In this document: one piece after another, positions 17,151-24,772 of the stretch
Position numbering within the stretch: position 1 is the stretch's first letter
Layout of the letters: each line of letters begins with the position of its first letter
Assembly (NCBI GenBank): GCA_022837245.1
Contig: JALHHX010000004.1
Span: 1 to 51,910 of the forward strand
Direction of reading: 5' to 3'
Source of the DNA: Lentisphaerota bacterium
GTDB taxonomy: Bacteria; Verrucomicrobiota; Kiritimatiellia; RFP12; UBA3636
DNA length: 51,910 nucleotides
Notes under the pieces: generated by a model
The model's input: only the letters and a program-made list of their open reading frames with translations
Database searches by the model: none
What the model was told of the DNA's origin: nothing
Translations under genes and position numbers: made by a program

Positions 17151-18177
17151 TTTGCACCGTGTCCCATTCCTCAAGCACGGCGAGGACCGTTTCGGGATTG
17201 CATCCGAGACCGATTTCAAACTGCACGAAACATCCGCCGCTACGGTCGTAGAAGTGCGACGCCACTTCGCGAACAGCCTTCCTCCCAACCTCTGGGTCTT
17301 TTGCCGGCAGCACGTGCTGCCGGTCGATCTCGCCCCAAAATGCAATCTTTCCCTTGGCGCGCTTCTCGAGGTCCGCCATGTCCATGCAGAAGAGCTGGGA
17401 GTTGATGGCATCTACCCCTATTTCGATTAGATCGTCGAATATCTCGGATATGAAGCCGTCAGAGTGCATGAACGTGAACTTGCCCGCCGCGTGCGCCATG
17501 TCGCAATAGTCCTTGTACATTGGCTTGAATATCTCCCGCCATATCGCGGGAGGGATCAGCAACTGTCGCTGCGACCCCCAGTCGTCCATGAACCCGATGG
17601 CGTCGACGTCCGTGGAGCACCAGAATTCGCACTCCGCCATGTAGAACTCGTGCATCCGCTTCAGAATCCCAAGCATGTCGTGATCGTAGTCCATCACGTC
17701 CATCATCGCACTTTCAGTTCCGCGCAGAAACTGGTACTGCTCCCACGGACGCGGATTCATGTTGGCGCGGATGAACTTGTCGCTCGCCGCATAATCGCGG
17801 TTCACGGAGTCGCGCGCCTTATCAATGTTTTCCGGAAGTGTTTCCCAAGGTGGCTGCACGACCGCTTTCCAGTCCGAGAGATTCGTCAGGATTGGGTGTT
17901 TTACCTCGCCGATCGAATCGTTTGACAGGTTTTCGAAAACGCAACCCCATGTATCCGTGTACCGCCCCCTGGCGTGCGGCTTGCCCCGCTCTCTTTTGGA
18001 CGGCCTGTAGACGTTTCGAACCCAGCCCATGTCGCCTGGCCAGCGGAACGCTATTTCCGCCAGCGTTTCCGGGATGTGGTTGCTCGCCCACGGCAGCGCC
18101 CACAAGTCGCGGGGCATTCTCTCAGGGTAATCGAAAGTCAGGGACTTCCTAACTATTTCCCGTGATGTCCGAGCCAT
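17140..18177 (-). CDS. Uroporphyrinogen decarboxylase-like (UroD/MtaA superfamily) protein
   Basis: This 345-residue TIM-barrel protein is of the UroD superfamily, which includes heme-pathway decarboxylases and corrinoid/methyl-transfer enzymes (MtaA, CmuA). The usual His-Ser motif reads FMHSDGFISEI near residue 235, with Asp where corrinoid methyltransferases have the zinc-binding Cys of H-x-C. A Cys follows later in LFCMDMAD. It sits inside a carbohydrate operon rather than with heme genes, so a heme role is unlikely. A methyl-transfer or other role on a sugar-derived compound is inference. The start is supported by AAGGA seven bases before the ATG at 18177. Confidence 0.8.
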   Translation of the reverse strand: MARTSREIVRKSLTFDYPERMPRDLWALPWASNHIPETLAEIAFRWPGDMGWVRNVYRPSKRERGKPHARGRYTDTWGCVFENLSNDSIGEVKHPILTNLSDWKAVVQPPWETLPENIDKARDSVNRDYAASDKFIRANMNPRPWEQYQFLRGTESAMMDVMDYDHDMLGILKRMHEFYMAECEFWCSTDVDAIGFMDDWGSQRQLLIPPAIWREIFKPMYKDYCDMAHAAGKFTFMHSDGFISEIFDDLIEIGVDAINSQLFCMDMADLEKRAKGKIAFWGEIDRQHVLPAKDPEVGRKAVREVASHFYDRSGGCFVQFEIGLGCNPETVLAVLEEWDTVQNEN

Positions 18178-18209
18178 GTTATTTCCTTAATTTCCCGATG
18201 CGAACGGTT

Positions 18210-19772
18210 TTACGCGCCGGGCATGAGTACAAGCTTGACGCCGCCGTAAGAGTGGCGCCCTTCAAGCGAAACGTCGAGCATCATCTCGAGTCGTGCTCCG
18301 TCGAAATTCGACGCGTCAACCACGAAACTCGCCTCAGCCTTAGCACCCCACACTAGGTTGAGCGGGAGCGTGACGCAGCGCTCTGATAACACAGCCACGC
18401 TGGGCGGCGTGTACAGCGAGAGCCGCGCCCAGAGCTGCAGGTTGGTCGAGCCTGAATTGATCACCGTAACCTTGATTTCGCGTGGCTCGCATTTCTTGAA
18501 CCCGATCGATCCGCCGAAGTCGACCATAACGTCGAACAGCGGGAACGAATGACGTACTATGTACGGCGACATGGCGCAGACTTCGGCCATCGAAGGGAGC
18601 TTGTCCTTGCCGCCGCCATTGATCCCGGGGAGGTATTCTTTGTAGCGGTCGACGCTGAATAGTCCTTGCCCCTCCTCGCACTTGATGGTGTAGCCCCCCT
18701 CGGCGAACAAGTCGCAGCGGCCGACACCAAGGAAGTTTGGCGTATTCCTGAGCACGCGATCCGTCAGCTGGGCCACGGTGCGCGGAACCCACACTTTGCC
18801 GTTGGTCTTGTCTATGCAAATCGTCGCAATGACGTCGTTGAGCGGGGCCTTCCATTTTTCCGGAATCCCGGACGCCCCAGATATGATGCCCATCGTCGCG
18901 CCGAGCGTGGCGCAGGAGCAGTCCGTGTCCTCGCCAAAAGCGTTTGCGCAGCAGATTGATTTACCGAAATCGCCTTCACCATAAAGCCAGCCCGCGATCG
19001 CATACGCACAGTTCTCTGGCGCGTCGAAGCCCGGTTCTCCCACCTTGAAATCGGGATCGGAGCGGTCTATCTGCGACAACTTGCAGCCCTGCACGCCAAA
19101 CGTACCAGGCGCAGTGTTGTGGATACGCCTGCGCGCCTCTGCCAGCGGGACTCCTTCTTCCTTGCATCGGATGGCCTCGTTGATGGCGCGCGCAAGCGCG
19201 GATCCTTCCGGGATGTATGAAAGTCCGATGTCGATAAGCGTGCGCAAATCGCTCTCAACGAACGCCGCGCTCTGCAATGCCGAGAAAAACACCTCGCCGT
19301 ACACGCCCTCGCCAGAGTGATCCACGCTGCCGTCCTCGAAAGCATAGCGCGCGGCTATCTCCGGATTCCCAGGCGCGAGGCATGCCCAGATCTCGGACCT
19401 AATGAAGCAGCCGCAGGAGTTGCGGTACACGTTGTCGTGATGACCCGATATAGGCGGCATAAGACCGGCGCGCATGTTGCTTTTTCCGGTGCCGTACTCC
19501 ACCCAGTTGGGGATCACGAAGCTGAGCCAATATTCTCCGAGTATTGCGGAGTTGACTTGCCTGCCGTATTTTTCCACGGCGGCAAGCCATACAATCTGCA
19601 GGTCGAGGTCGTCGTTTGGAGGCGGACCCTTTGACAGATCCTGAACGTAGAAATCCACTTCATTTATCTTACGCTGCCCCTCAAACGGCGCACCCAGCAC
19701 TCCCCCGATGTTTTTACCAGTCCAGCATCCGGCAACCTTGTCCTTGTATGTCTCGAAATCAAGTGTTTTCAT
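18210..19772 (-). CDS. ADP-ribosylglycohydrolase-family protein with C-terminal beta domain
   Basis: This 520-residue protein has an ADP-ribosylglycohydrolase (DraG/ARH) domain over about residues 5-320. The metal-binding acidic clusters are present: PPNDDLDLQIVW near 50 and GEDTDCSCATLGA near 283. The last 120 residues (from about 395) look like a beta-sandwich add-on. Family members remove ADP-ribose or related ribosyl groups from proteins or small molecules. In this operon a role on a pentosyl or N-/O-glycosidic substrate is more likely than protein de-ADP-ribosylation (inference). The ATG at 19772 is chosen over a GTG four codons upstream. Confidence 0.82.
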   Translation of the reverse strand: MKTLDFETYKDKVAGCWTGKNIGGVLGAPFEGQRKINEVDFYVQDLSKGPPPNDDLDLQIVWLAAVEKYGRQVNSAILGEYWLSFVIPNWVEYGTGKSNMRAGLMPPISGHHDNVYRNSCGCFIRSEIWACLAPGNPEIAARYAFEDGSVDHSGEGVYGEVFFSALQSAAFVESDLRTLIDIGLSYIPEGSALARAINEAIRCKEEGVPLAEARRRIHNTAPGTFGVQGCKLSQIDRSDPDFKVGEPGFDAPENCAYAIAGWLYGEGDFGKSICCANAFGEDTDCSCATLGATMGIISGASGIPEKWKAPLNDVIATICIDKTNGKVWVPRTVAQLTDRVLRNTPNFLGVGRCDLFAEGGYTIKCEEGQGLFSVDRYKEYLPGINGGGKDKLPSMAEVCAMSPYIVRHSFPLFDVMVDFGGSIGFKKCEPREIKVTVINSGSTNLQLWARLSLYTPPSVAVLSERCVTLPLNLVWGAKAEASFVVDASNFDGARLEMMLDVSLEGRHSYGGVKLVLMPGA

Positions 19773-19831
19773 TTTGTCTCGCACTTTTTTGTCGTTATCT
19801 CTGAATCAAAAATCAATGTCCGTAGCTGAGT

Positions 19832-20770
19832 CTATTCGTATATGCTGCGAGCGATTTTACGCATCACTTTGGCGTCCTCCGGCTTGACGTACGGCGACTG
19901 GTACCCATCCTCCGGCACCGGCTCACCAAACAGGAACTGGTACCATACGCACCCGAGCAGATAGTGCCCGGCGGAGCTGGCGTGGATCGCATCCTGCACA
20001 AGAACGTCCCCTTTTTTGCGATCTTTAATCCAATAGCCGTTCCTGTGCAGCGCAAACTTCTCATTCACTGGCAATGCCGGGTGAACTGCTTTTTCCCAGT
20101 CAAAATCGGGATCTGGCTGGAACTTGCCCCAATCTGGCGAGTGCCTAGCCGCCTCGAACGCATCGCCAGATCTAATCTGGCGCAATCCGTACTTCTCTGC
20201 GAGGCCGTCGTACGCTTTCTTCAACTGGGCATACATGTCGTCCGCCGTGAAAACTCCGTTCGTGAACGCCCTGTGGTCGTCGCGCCACGCCCATGTCTGG
20301 TGCACCACAATCTCCGCGCCGGGCGCGTTTTGATGAATGTATTCCACCAGCCTGCCAGCATACGGTTCGAACGTCTCCGGTTTAAAGCTCTTCGGGCTTG
20401 CCTGCTGAATCGTCACGACGTCCCATTTTTCCTTCCGCAGAAGTTCCTTAAGGCTCCTTTTCCCATAAGGCGTCGCCACGTGTGCGGGGCCGTTCGTCTC
20501 GAACGCTTCCAAACCGCGGACATGATCCTCCAGCGAACCGCCTAGTATTATAGCGTTTTCGTACACCAGGGTGTGCCCTTCGGTCTTCACTATGAACGGC
20601 AGTTGGGTCAGCGCATCGCGAGAGAAGCTGTTGCCTATCGCCATCACCTTAACCGTCTTCGGAGAGGCGTTCGTCTTTATAACCTGCGGCTCGTCTTCGC
20701 CGGCCATCACCGTTGCAGCGGTCATCGCTGCCAGCGCCGCCGACATTATAATCGTTTTTTTAAATTTCAT
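19832..20770 (-). CDS. Exported DUF4886/SGNH-like hydrolase
   Basis: This 312-residue protein has a signal peptide (residues 1-23, ending VMAG). The SGNH hydrolase signature is present: GNSFSRDALTQLP near residue 46 supplies the nucleophile Ser, and DAIHASSAGHYL near 270 supplies the Asp-x-x-His pair. The pattern fits the DUF4886 group often found beside polysaccharide enzymes. It probably removes an acyl group from a glycan in the periplasm or outside the cell. It lies 14 bp after the FAD oxidoreductase gene in the same operon. Confidence 0.78.
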   Translation of the reverse strand: MKFKKTIIMSAALAAMTAATVMAGEDEPQVIKTNASPKTVKVMAIGNSFSRDALTQLPFIVKTEGHTLVYENAIILGGSLEDHVRGLEAFETNGPAHVATPYGKRSLKELLRKEKWDVVTIQQASPKSFKPETFEPYAGRLVEYIHQNAPGAEIVVHQTWAWRDDHRAFTNGVFTADDMYAQLKKAYDGLAEKYGLRQIRSGDAFEAARHSPDWGKFQPDPDFDWEKAVHPALPVNEKFALHRNGYWIKDRKKGDVLVQDAIHASSAGHYLLGCVWYQFLFGEPVPEDGYQSPYVKPEDAKVMRKIARSIYE

Positions 20771-20784
20771 ACCTTACAAGGATT

Positions 20785-22056
20785 TTACCCAACTTTATAA
20801 TTGATCTGCTTCCGCACTTCGGCGATTGGAACGTCCTCCGGCTTTTCGCCTCGCTGAGCGGCCAATGCCGCGATTGCCCCCGCCGCTTGGCCAGTTGCCA
20901 TGCAAGTCGCCTGAACACGCAACGCGCTGTGCGCGAGCCTATCGCTCGAAATCACCTTGCCCGCCATCAGCAGCCCCTCGCATCCCTCCGCAACAAGCGC
21001 CCTGCGTGGCACGGTGGGGACTACGCCAGGTTCCAGTTGCACGCAATTGAGGCCGCGCCCGCTCATCTCATGAAAGTCTATCGGATAAAACGAATTGCAT
21101 ACCGCATCGCGCCATTTACGTCCCGAAGCGTAGTCTCGTGCAGTGATCTCCACAAGCCCAACGACGGTTGTCGATTCGCGCACGCCCGTCTCCTGCGCAA
21201 CCCATTCCGCATGCAGGCCGCCAAGACCCGGGCGATCCCTGAGCCAGTTCACTATGCGGCGCACGGACGCTCGCGCCTCGACTTCCAGACGCGTCCGCCC
21301 TTCGCTAGTGCGGACCTCCGAGTCTACAGGAATATGGTTCGCATTGTTCCCGCGGTTGGAGAGCAGACCTGACACTCGGGGGTTGTTGCCACCCCACCCG
21401 GCGTCAGTCGCTTTCAACACGTCTGTATCCACGGCTTGCGCGAACTCGGCGTCAAGCGCCTTCAGATCCAGGCTTGTGATGTCGTATCCCGCAAGGCGGA
21501 AGCACAGCGTCCCCGGCTGGCATTCTCCGTACATACGGAGTTTGGCCCCGCACACCTCCGCCACATTTGCATCGCCCGTGCAGTCGATAAGCATTTTGGC
21601 GGACGTTTTGCGCATTCCCTCCTTGCAGCACAATGTCACGCGCCAGCCATCCTTCGAGCGCTTCGCGTCGCCAGTCATAGTATGCAGCAGCAAATCGGCG
21701 CCGGAGTTAAGCACCTCTTCGTCGCATATGGCGGCGAAAACCGGAATCGGCACTCTCACCTGGTACCAGGAGTGCCGCATACCGGGCGTGGTGAAATCCT
21801 GCAACGTTCCGCCGCTCTCCGAGACGGTGCGCGTCACGAGACCCCATCCTATGCCGTCGATCACCTGCTTGCCCCAAGCATGGAAAATCCCGGGGAAGTT
21901 GATCCCAACATTAGTGAGCGTGCCGCCAAGCCTCGCCTCGCGCTCCACCAGCAGGGTCGACGCCCCCGTCCGCGCCGACTGTATGGCCGCGCAAACTCCG
22001 GCCACCCCGCCGCCGAACACGATGACATCGTATTTACTTTTCACGGCAAAGCCCAA
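20785..22056 (-). CDS. FAD-dependent oxidoreductase (FAD_oxidored family)
   Basis: This flavoprotein of about 423 residues has an N-terminal dinucleotide-binding motif GGGVAGVCAAIQSARTG and LLVERE acidic end of strand 2. A second FAD contact, GLLMAGKVISSDRLAH, lies near the C-terminus. The pattern matches the FAD_oxidored family found next to glycan-degrading genes in Planctomycetes, Lentisphaerae and Bacteroidetes. The electron donor and substrate are unknown. The start is ambiguous. A TTG at 22056 has AGGA seven bases upstream, and a GTG at 22044 gives the tighter family start (KSKYDVIVFGGG). There is no signal peptide. Confidence 0.82.
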   Translation of the reverse strand: MGFAVKSKYDVIVFGGGVAGVCAAIQSARTGASTLLVEREARLGGTLTNVGINFPGIFHAWGKQVIDGIGWGLVTRTVSESGGTLQDFTTPGMRHSWYQVRVPIPVFAAICDEEVLNSGADLLLHTMTGDAKRSKDGWRVTLCCKEGMRKTSAKMLIDCTGDANVAEVCGAKLRMYGECQPGTLCFRLAGYDITSLDLKALDAEFAQAVDTDVLKATDAGWGGNNPRVSGLLSNRGNNANHIPVDSEVRTSEGRTRLEVEARASVRRIVNWLRDRPGLGGLHAEWVAQETGVRESTTVVGLVEITARDYASGRKWRDAVCNSFYPIDFHEMSGRGLNCVQLEPGVVPTVPRRALVAEGCEGLLMAGKVISSDRLAHSALRVQATCMATGQAAGAIAALAAQRGEKPEDVPIAEVRKQINYKVG

Positions 22057-22065
22057 CGCCTGATC

Positions 22066-23214
22066 CTAGAAGATCTCGAGATAATCCGCCGGCGGCAGTT
22101 CAGGGAACTTAGTGGCTGGACCTTCCTGATACCAAAACGCCACGGACGCAATGTCGTCCTGAAGCGGCAGGTAGCGCCCGTCCTTGCGCCATCCGAGCGC
22201 CTGGATCGTCACCTTGAGGTCCTTCTCGAAGCGTATCGGGTCGGTCACGTGCCAGCGGTACATGCTGAAGCGCTGGTTCGCCTGATAAACACCATCTGGA
22301 CGCACGATGTGCGGCACGCCCGTGTATGGACCGGTGAATTCCTGATACTGGCCCGTCGCCTTGTTTTCAAAATTGTACGACCCGCAGAAATAGTCCTCTG
22401 TGCCGGTGCCGCATATCGTTGGGAACCCGGTCGAACCGGCAATCTCCTTACCACCGGACAATTTCGGATCAGTGTCGCCATCCATGTAGAACTTGATCTC
22501 GCCCTCGCCCCACCATCCGTTGTTGTTGAGCTGCCACGCCATATACGTCCCAACGTAATGACCTTTGCCTTTGACGCCGTCGAGAATCGTGTAGACATCC
22601 CGTGCCTTGAGAGGATTCACTCGGCGAAACTGCGCATGGAAATACGCTGCGTTATCCGGCACATTGTTGAGAGCGTAGTCGATTTGGTAGAAAATCGTCT
22701 TGGTCTCAGAGGCGCTTACATTCTCAAGCGTTATTTTGATGCGCTTGCGGAACGGCATGGGCCAATAGCAGTTGAACGCGTTGCCGGGGTTTACGCAGAC
22801 GGGAATGGATTTGATCGGCGCAAACACCTTGAAGCTAGTGAATGCAGATGCGAAGAAATCGCCAATCGGGCATTCCACCGAAGGGTTCTCCGCGCCGTCG
22901 TAGTAAATCCGCATTATGGTTGTTCTATTGTCGCCTGTCGGAGTCATCCATATATGCTGTATGCATCCGGGGCCTTCAATATCGGCCATCAAAAATGTTT
23001 CGCCCGGTTTAACACCGTCGCACGGATGCACCTTCCAACCCTGCCCCAGAGCTCGCGCCGGGCCGACTGGCTTTCCGTTCTCGTCCACTGGAGGCATAGC
23101 ATGCGCGCCGCCGGACTTCTCTCCCGTCCTGTTTTCTCCGCATATCGAACGCGTCTTGGCATCGGACATTAGCGCCATAGATGACAAATCGCACATCAAA
23201 CCGTCAAAGCTCAT
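22066..23214 (-). CDS. Glycoside hydrolase family 172 (DUF2961) protein
   Basis: This 382-residue protein contains the two hallmark motifs of DUF2961/GH172: WWGEGEIKFYMDGD near residue 238, with the acidic GEGE, and GTGTEDYFCGSYNF near 270. GH172 enzymes act on furanosides, including alpha-D-arabinofuranosides and the difructose dianhydride I reaction. No signal peptide is visible, so it may act in the cytoplasm. AAGGA lies eight bases before the ATG. It is the first gene of the operon behind a good promoter at 23268-23296, and it sets the theme of the cluster as furanoside utilisation (inference). Confidence 0.85.
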   Translation of the reverse strand: MSFDGLMCDLSSMALMSDAKTRSICGENRTGEKSGGAHAMPPVDENGKPVGPARALGQGWKVHPCDGVKPGETFLMADIEGPGCIQHIWMTPTGDNRTTIMRIYYDGAENPSVECPIGDFFASAFTSFKVFAPIKSIPVCVNPGNAFNCYWPMPFRKRIKITLENVSASETKTIFYQIDYALNNVPDNAAYFHAQFRRVNPLKARDVYTILDGVKGKGHYVGTYMAWQLNNNGWWGEGEIKFYMDGDTDPKLSGGKEIAGSTGFPTICGTGTEDYFCGSYNFENKATGQYQEFTGPYTGVPHIVRPDGVYQANQRFSMYRWHVTDPIRFEKDLKVTIQALGWRKDGRYLPLQDDIASVAFWYQEGPATKFPELPPADYLEIF

Positions 23215-23267
23215 ACAATTATTCCTTATTTAATCTTTGGTTCCCGCAATCCTGCTATTCGTCCTCT

Positions 23268-23296
23268 ATTGTACCGTTTTGCCTCAAAGCTTTCAA
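23268..23296 (-). promoter_or_regulatory. Sigma70-type promoter of the carbohydrate operon
   Basis: On the minus strand TTGAAA (23296-23291) and TACAAT (23273-23268) are exactly 17 bp apart. The start would be near 23261, giving a leader of about 47 nt before the GH172 ATG. No operator-like dyad is obvious beside it. Confidence 0.6.
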
Positions 23297-23827
23297 CCAT
23301 GCGTTTTGGAATTGGAACGATGGAATATTGGATGGGTTGATTGTTGGAATTATGGAACACTGCGCGCTCCTCGAGGCTAGGAAAGGCGGGATGTGGGTAT
23401 CACGCGAAAACGCGACGACGCGAAGCTCTTGCCACGTGGGGTATGGATCCGCAGATTGACACGGATTTTCTCTTGCTACGCGGGTTTTGAGGGACTCTGC
23501 AGACGTGCTCTTGCAACGGTGTGGTGGACACCTTCGGTCAAGGGCCAGCCCGCAGGAAGTGAGTACAAGCGACGTGGATGAAGACGAAATTGACGAGGCA
23601 GGCATCTTAGCTGGCAATATGCGGAAGTGAAGCCTTTCAGCCATTGTTCCAGCATTCCATTCCTCCACCGCTCTCCAATGCGGGGCTACTGCGCTCGCGG
23701 CGAGGAAAGGCGGCGCAGGCGAACCGTCATTCGCGCAGTAAGGAAAAATCTGCGCATGTCTGTGGGAATCTGCGGATAAATACCACGTAGCAGAGAATGG
23801 TCGTCTGCCGTTTCCATCCCGTCATAA
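23297..23827. other. Gene-free spacer with dispersed repeats
   Basis: No coding frame is convincing. Purine-rich words of the type TTGGAATTGGAACGATGG (about 23309-23335) reappear inverted at about 23640-23665 (CCATTGTTCCAGCATTCC), so the two ends of the spacer are loosely complementary. A 30-bp dispersed repeat lies at 23548-23577. Confidence 0.45.
23548..23577. repeat. Dispersed 30-bp repeat, copy A
   Basis: This 30-mer starts GCCCGCAGGAAGTGA and matches 41940-41969 at 25 of 30 positions. Both copies lie in gene-free spacers. Confidence 0.45.
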
Positions 23828-23856
23828 TTGCATCGCATCCGCTAAACGGCTATAAT
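23828..23856 (+). promoter_or_regulatory. Consensus promoter with no room for a leader
   Basis: TTGCAT (23828-23833) and a perfect TATAAT (23851-23856) are 17 bp apart. The ATG of the SGNH gene begins at 23864, exactly where transcription should start. There is no Shine-Dalgarno between, so the mRNA is predicted to be leaderless. Confidence 0.65.
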
Positions 23857-23863
23857 CAAAGCC

Positions 23864-24580
23864 ATGAAAACAAAAACAAGCATATTACTCTTTTCTGGTC
23901 TCGTCTTTTCCGCACTGGCATTCCTCTCTGCTGGGTGCGCATGCAAATCAACATGGAAAGGCGACCCTCCTCCGCAACCCATTAAAATCGCCTGCATCGG
24001 CGATAGTCTCACGTTCGGCATGAACATCGAGAACCGCGCGAGTTCCAACTATCCCGCGCATCTCTCGCGCCTCGCCGGTCCCGGTTTCGAGGTGGAGGGC
24101 TTCGCCGTATCCGGAATGATGGCGCTTAAAAACGTACCCGGTCGCAGCTTCTGGGATCTCCCCGAATTCACTAACGCCCTCGCCTGGAATCCCGAAATCG
24201 TCGTCATCTGCTTCGGCGCCAACGATTGCTGGCCCGACATCTGGAAAGATCACAAAGACGAATTCAAGCCAGATTTGGCGGCAATGGCCAACAAATTCAA
24301 GGACCTCCCCTCCAAACCCGCCGTATGGCTCGCATCCCCTACGCCGATGGGCATACCCGCCGACCGCTTCCCCGGGAACGTGCAGCTCAAGATACTAAGC
24401 GACGAAATTGTACCTGCCGTGCGCGATGTGGCAAAGGAATCCGGAAGCGGCTACATAGACTTCTTTAACGAACTTAGCGGCAACCCCGCATGGTTTCAGA
24501 TCGACAAGGTGCATCCCACGGCCGCCGGCTCCGCCAAAATGGCCGAAGTCGTCTGGACTGCCATCAACCCAGGGAATTAA
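23864..24580 (+). CDS. SGNH/GDSL hydrolase lipoprotein
   Basis: This 238-residue esterase-type protein has a lipoprotein signal (hydrophobic residues 6-22, lipobox LSAGC at 21-25). The SGNH blocks are complete: GDSLTFG near residue 46 (Ser), the Gly around VSGMMALKN, GANDCW near 112 (Asn), and DKVHPTAAG near 219 (Asp and His). It probably deacylates a polysaccharide such as an acetylated or feruloylated glycan at the outer membrane. It is transcribed divergently from the GH172 operon, across about 650 bp, so it may belong to the same utilisation system. Confidence 0.85.
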   Translation: MKTKTSILLFSGLVFSALAFLSAGCACKSTWKGDPPPQPIKIACIGDSLTFGMNIENRASSNYPAHLSRLAGPGFEVEGFAVSGMMALKNVPGRSFWDLPEFTNALAWNPEIVVICFGANDCWPDIWKDHKDEFKPDLAAMANKFKDLPSKPAVWLASPTPMGIPADRFPGNVQLKILSDEIVPAVRDVAKESGSGYIDFFNELSGNPAWFQIDKVHPTAAGSAKMAEVVWTAINPGN

Positions 24581-24603
24581 TCATTCTGGAACGATCAGCT
24601 CTT

Positions 24604-24635
24604 CCACACTATTGCAAGTGTGGCAGTGTTTTTGT
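24604..24635 (+). terminator. Rho-independent-like terminator after the SGNH gene
   Basis: CCACACT (24604-24610) and AGTGTGG (24617-24623) form a 7-bp stem with a 6-base loop. A short CAGTG and then TTTTT follow. It lies 24 bp after the SGNH stop. Confidence 0.5.
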
Positions 24636-24642
24636 GGATGTG

Positions 24643-24672
24643 GTGGTGGCGTCAAGGTAGCTACTATGCCAC
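24643..24672. repeat. 30-bp variant of the palindromic repeat
   Basis: The ends (GTGGTGGCGTC and CTATGCCAC) resemble those of the 24-bp family, but the middle is six bases longer. It lies in the spacer between the convergent SGNH and FtsW/RodA genes. Confidence 0.35.
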
Positions 24673-24772
24673 GGATGTCACGTAGGACATGCTTCCCGGG
24701 GCTTCTCGTCTGACCCATTTGATATTGGAATTTCCCAACAGATTCATGACGAGGCATTTTCGTTAAATGCAG

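Noticed and set aside
17140..18177. True heme-pathway uroporphyrinogen decarboxylase (hemE)
   Set aside because: The protein lacks the look of HemE, has the H-S-D-G variant, and lies in a carbohydrate operon.
18210..19772. A DarTG-type toxin-antitoxin or ADP-ribosylation defence system
   Set aside because: No ADP-ribosyltransferase or macro-domain gene is adjacent, and the neighbours are sugar and redox enzymes.
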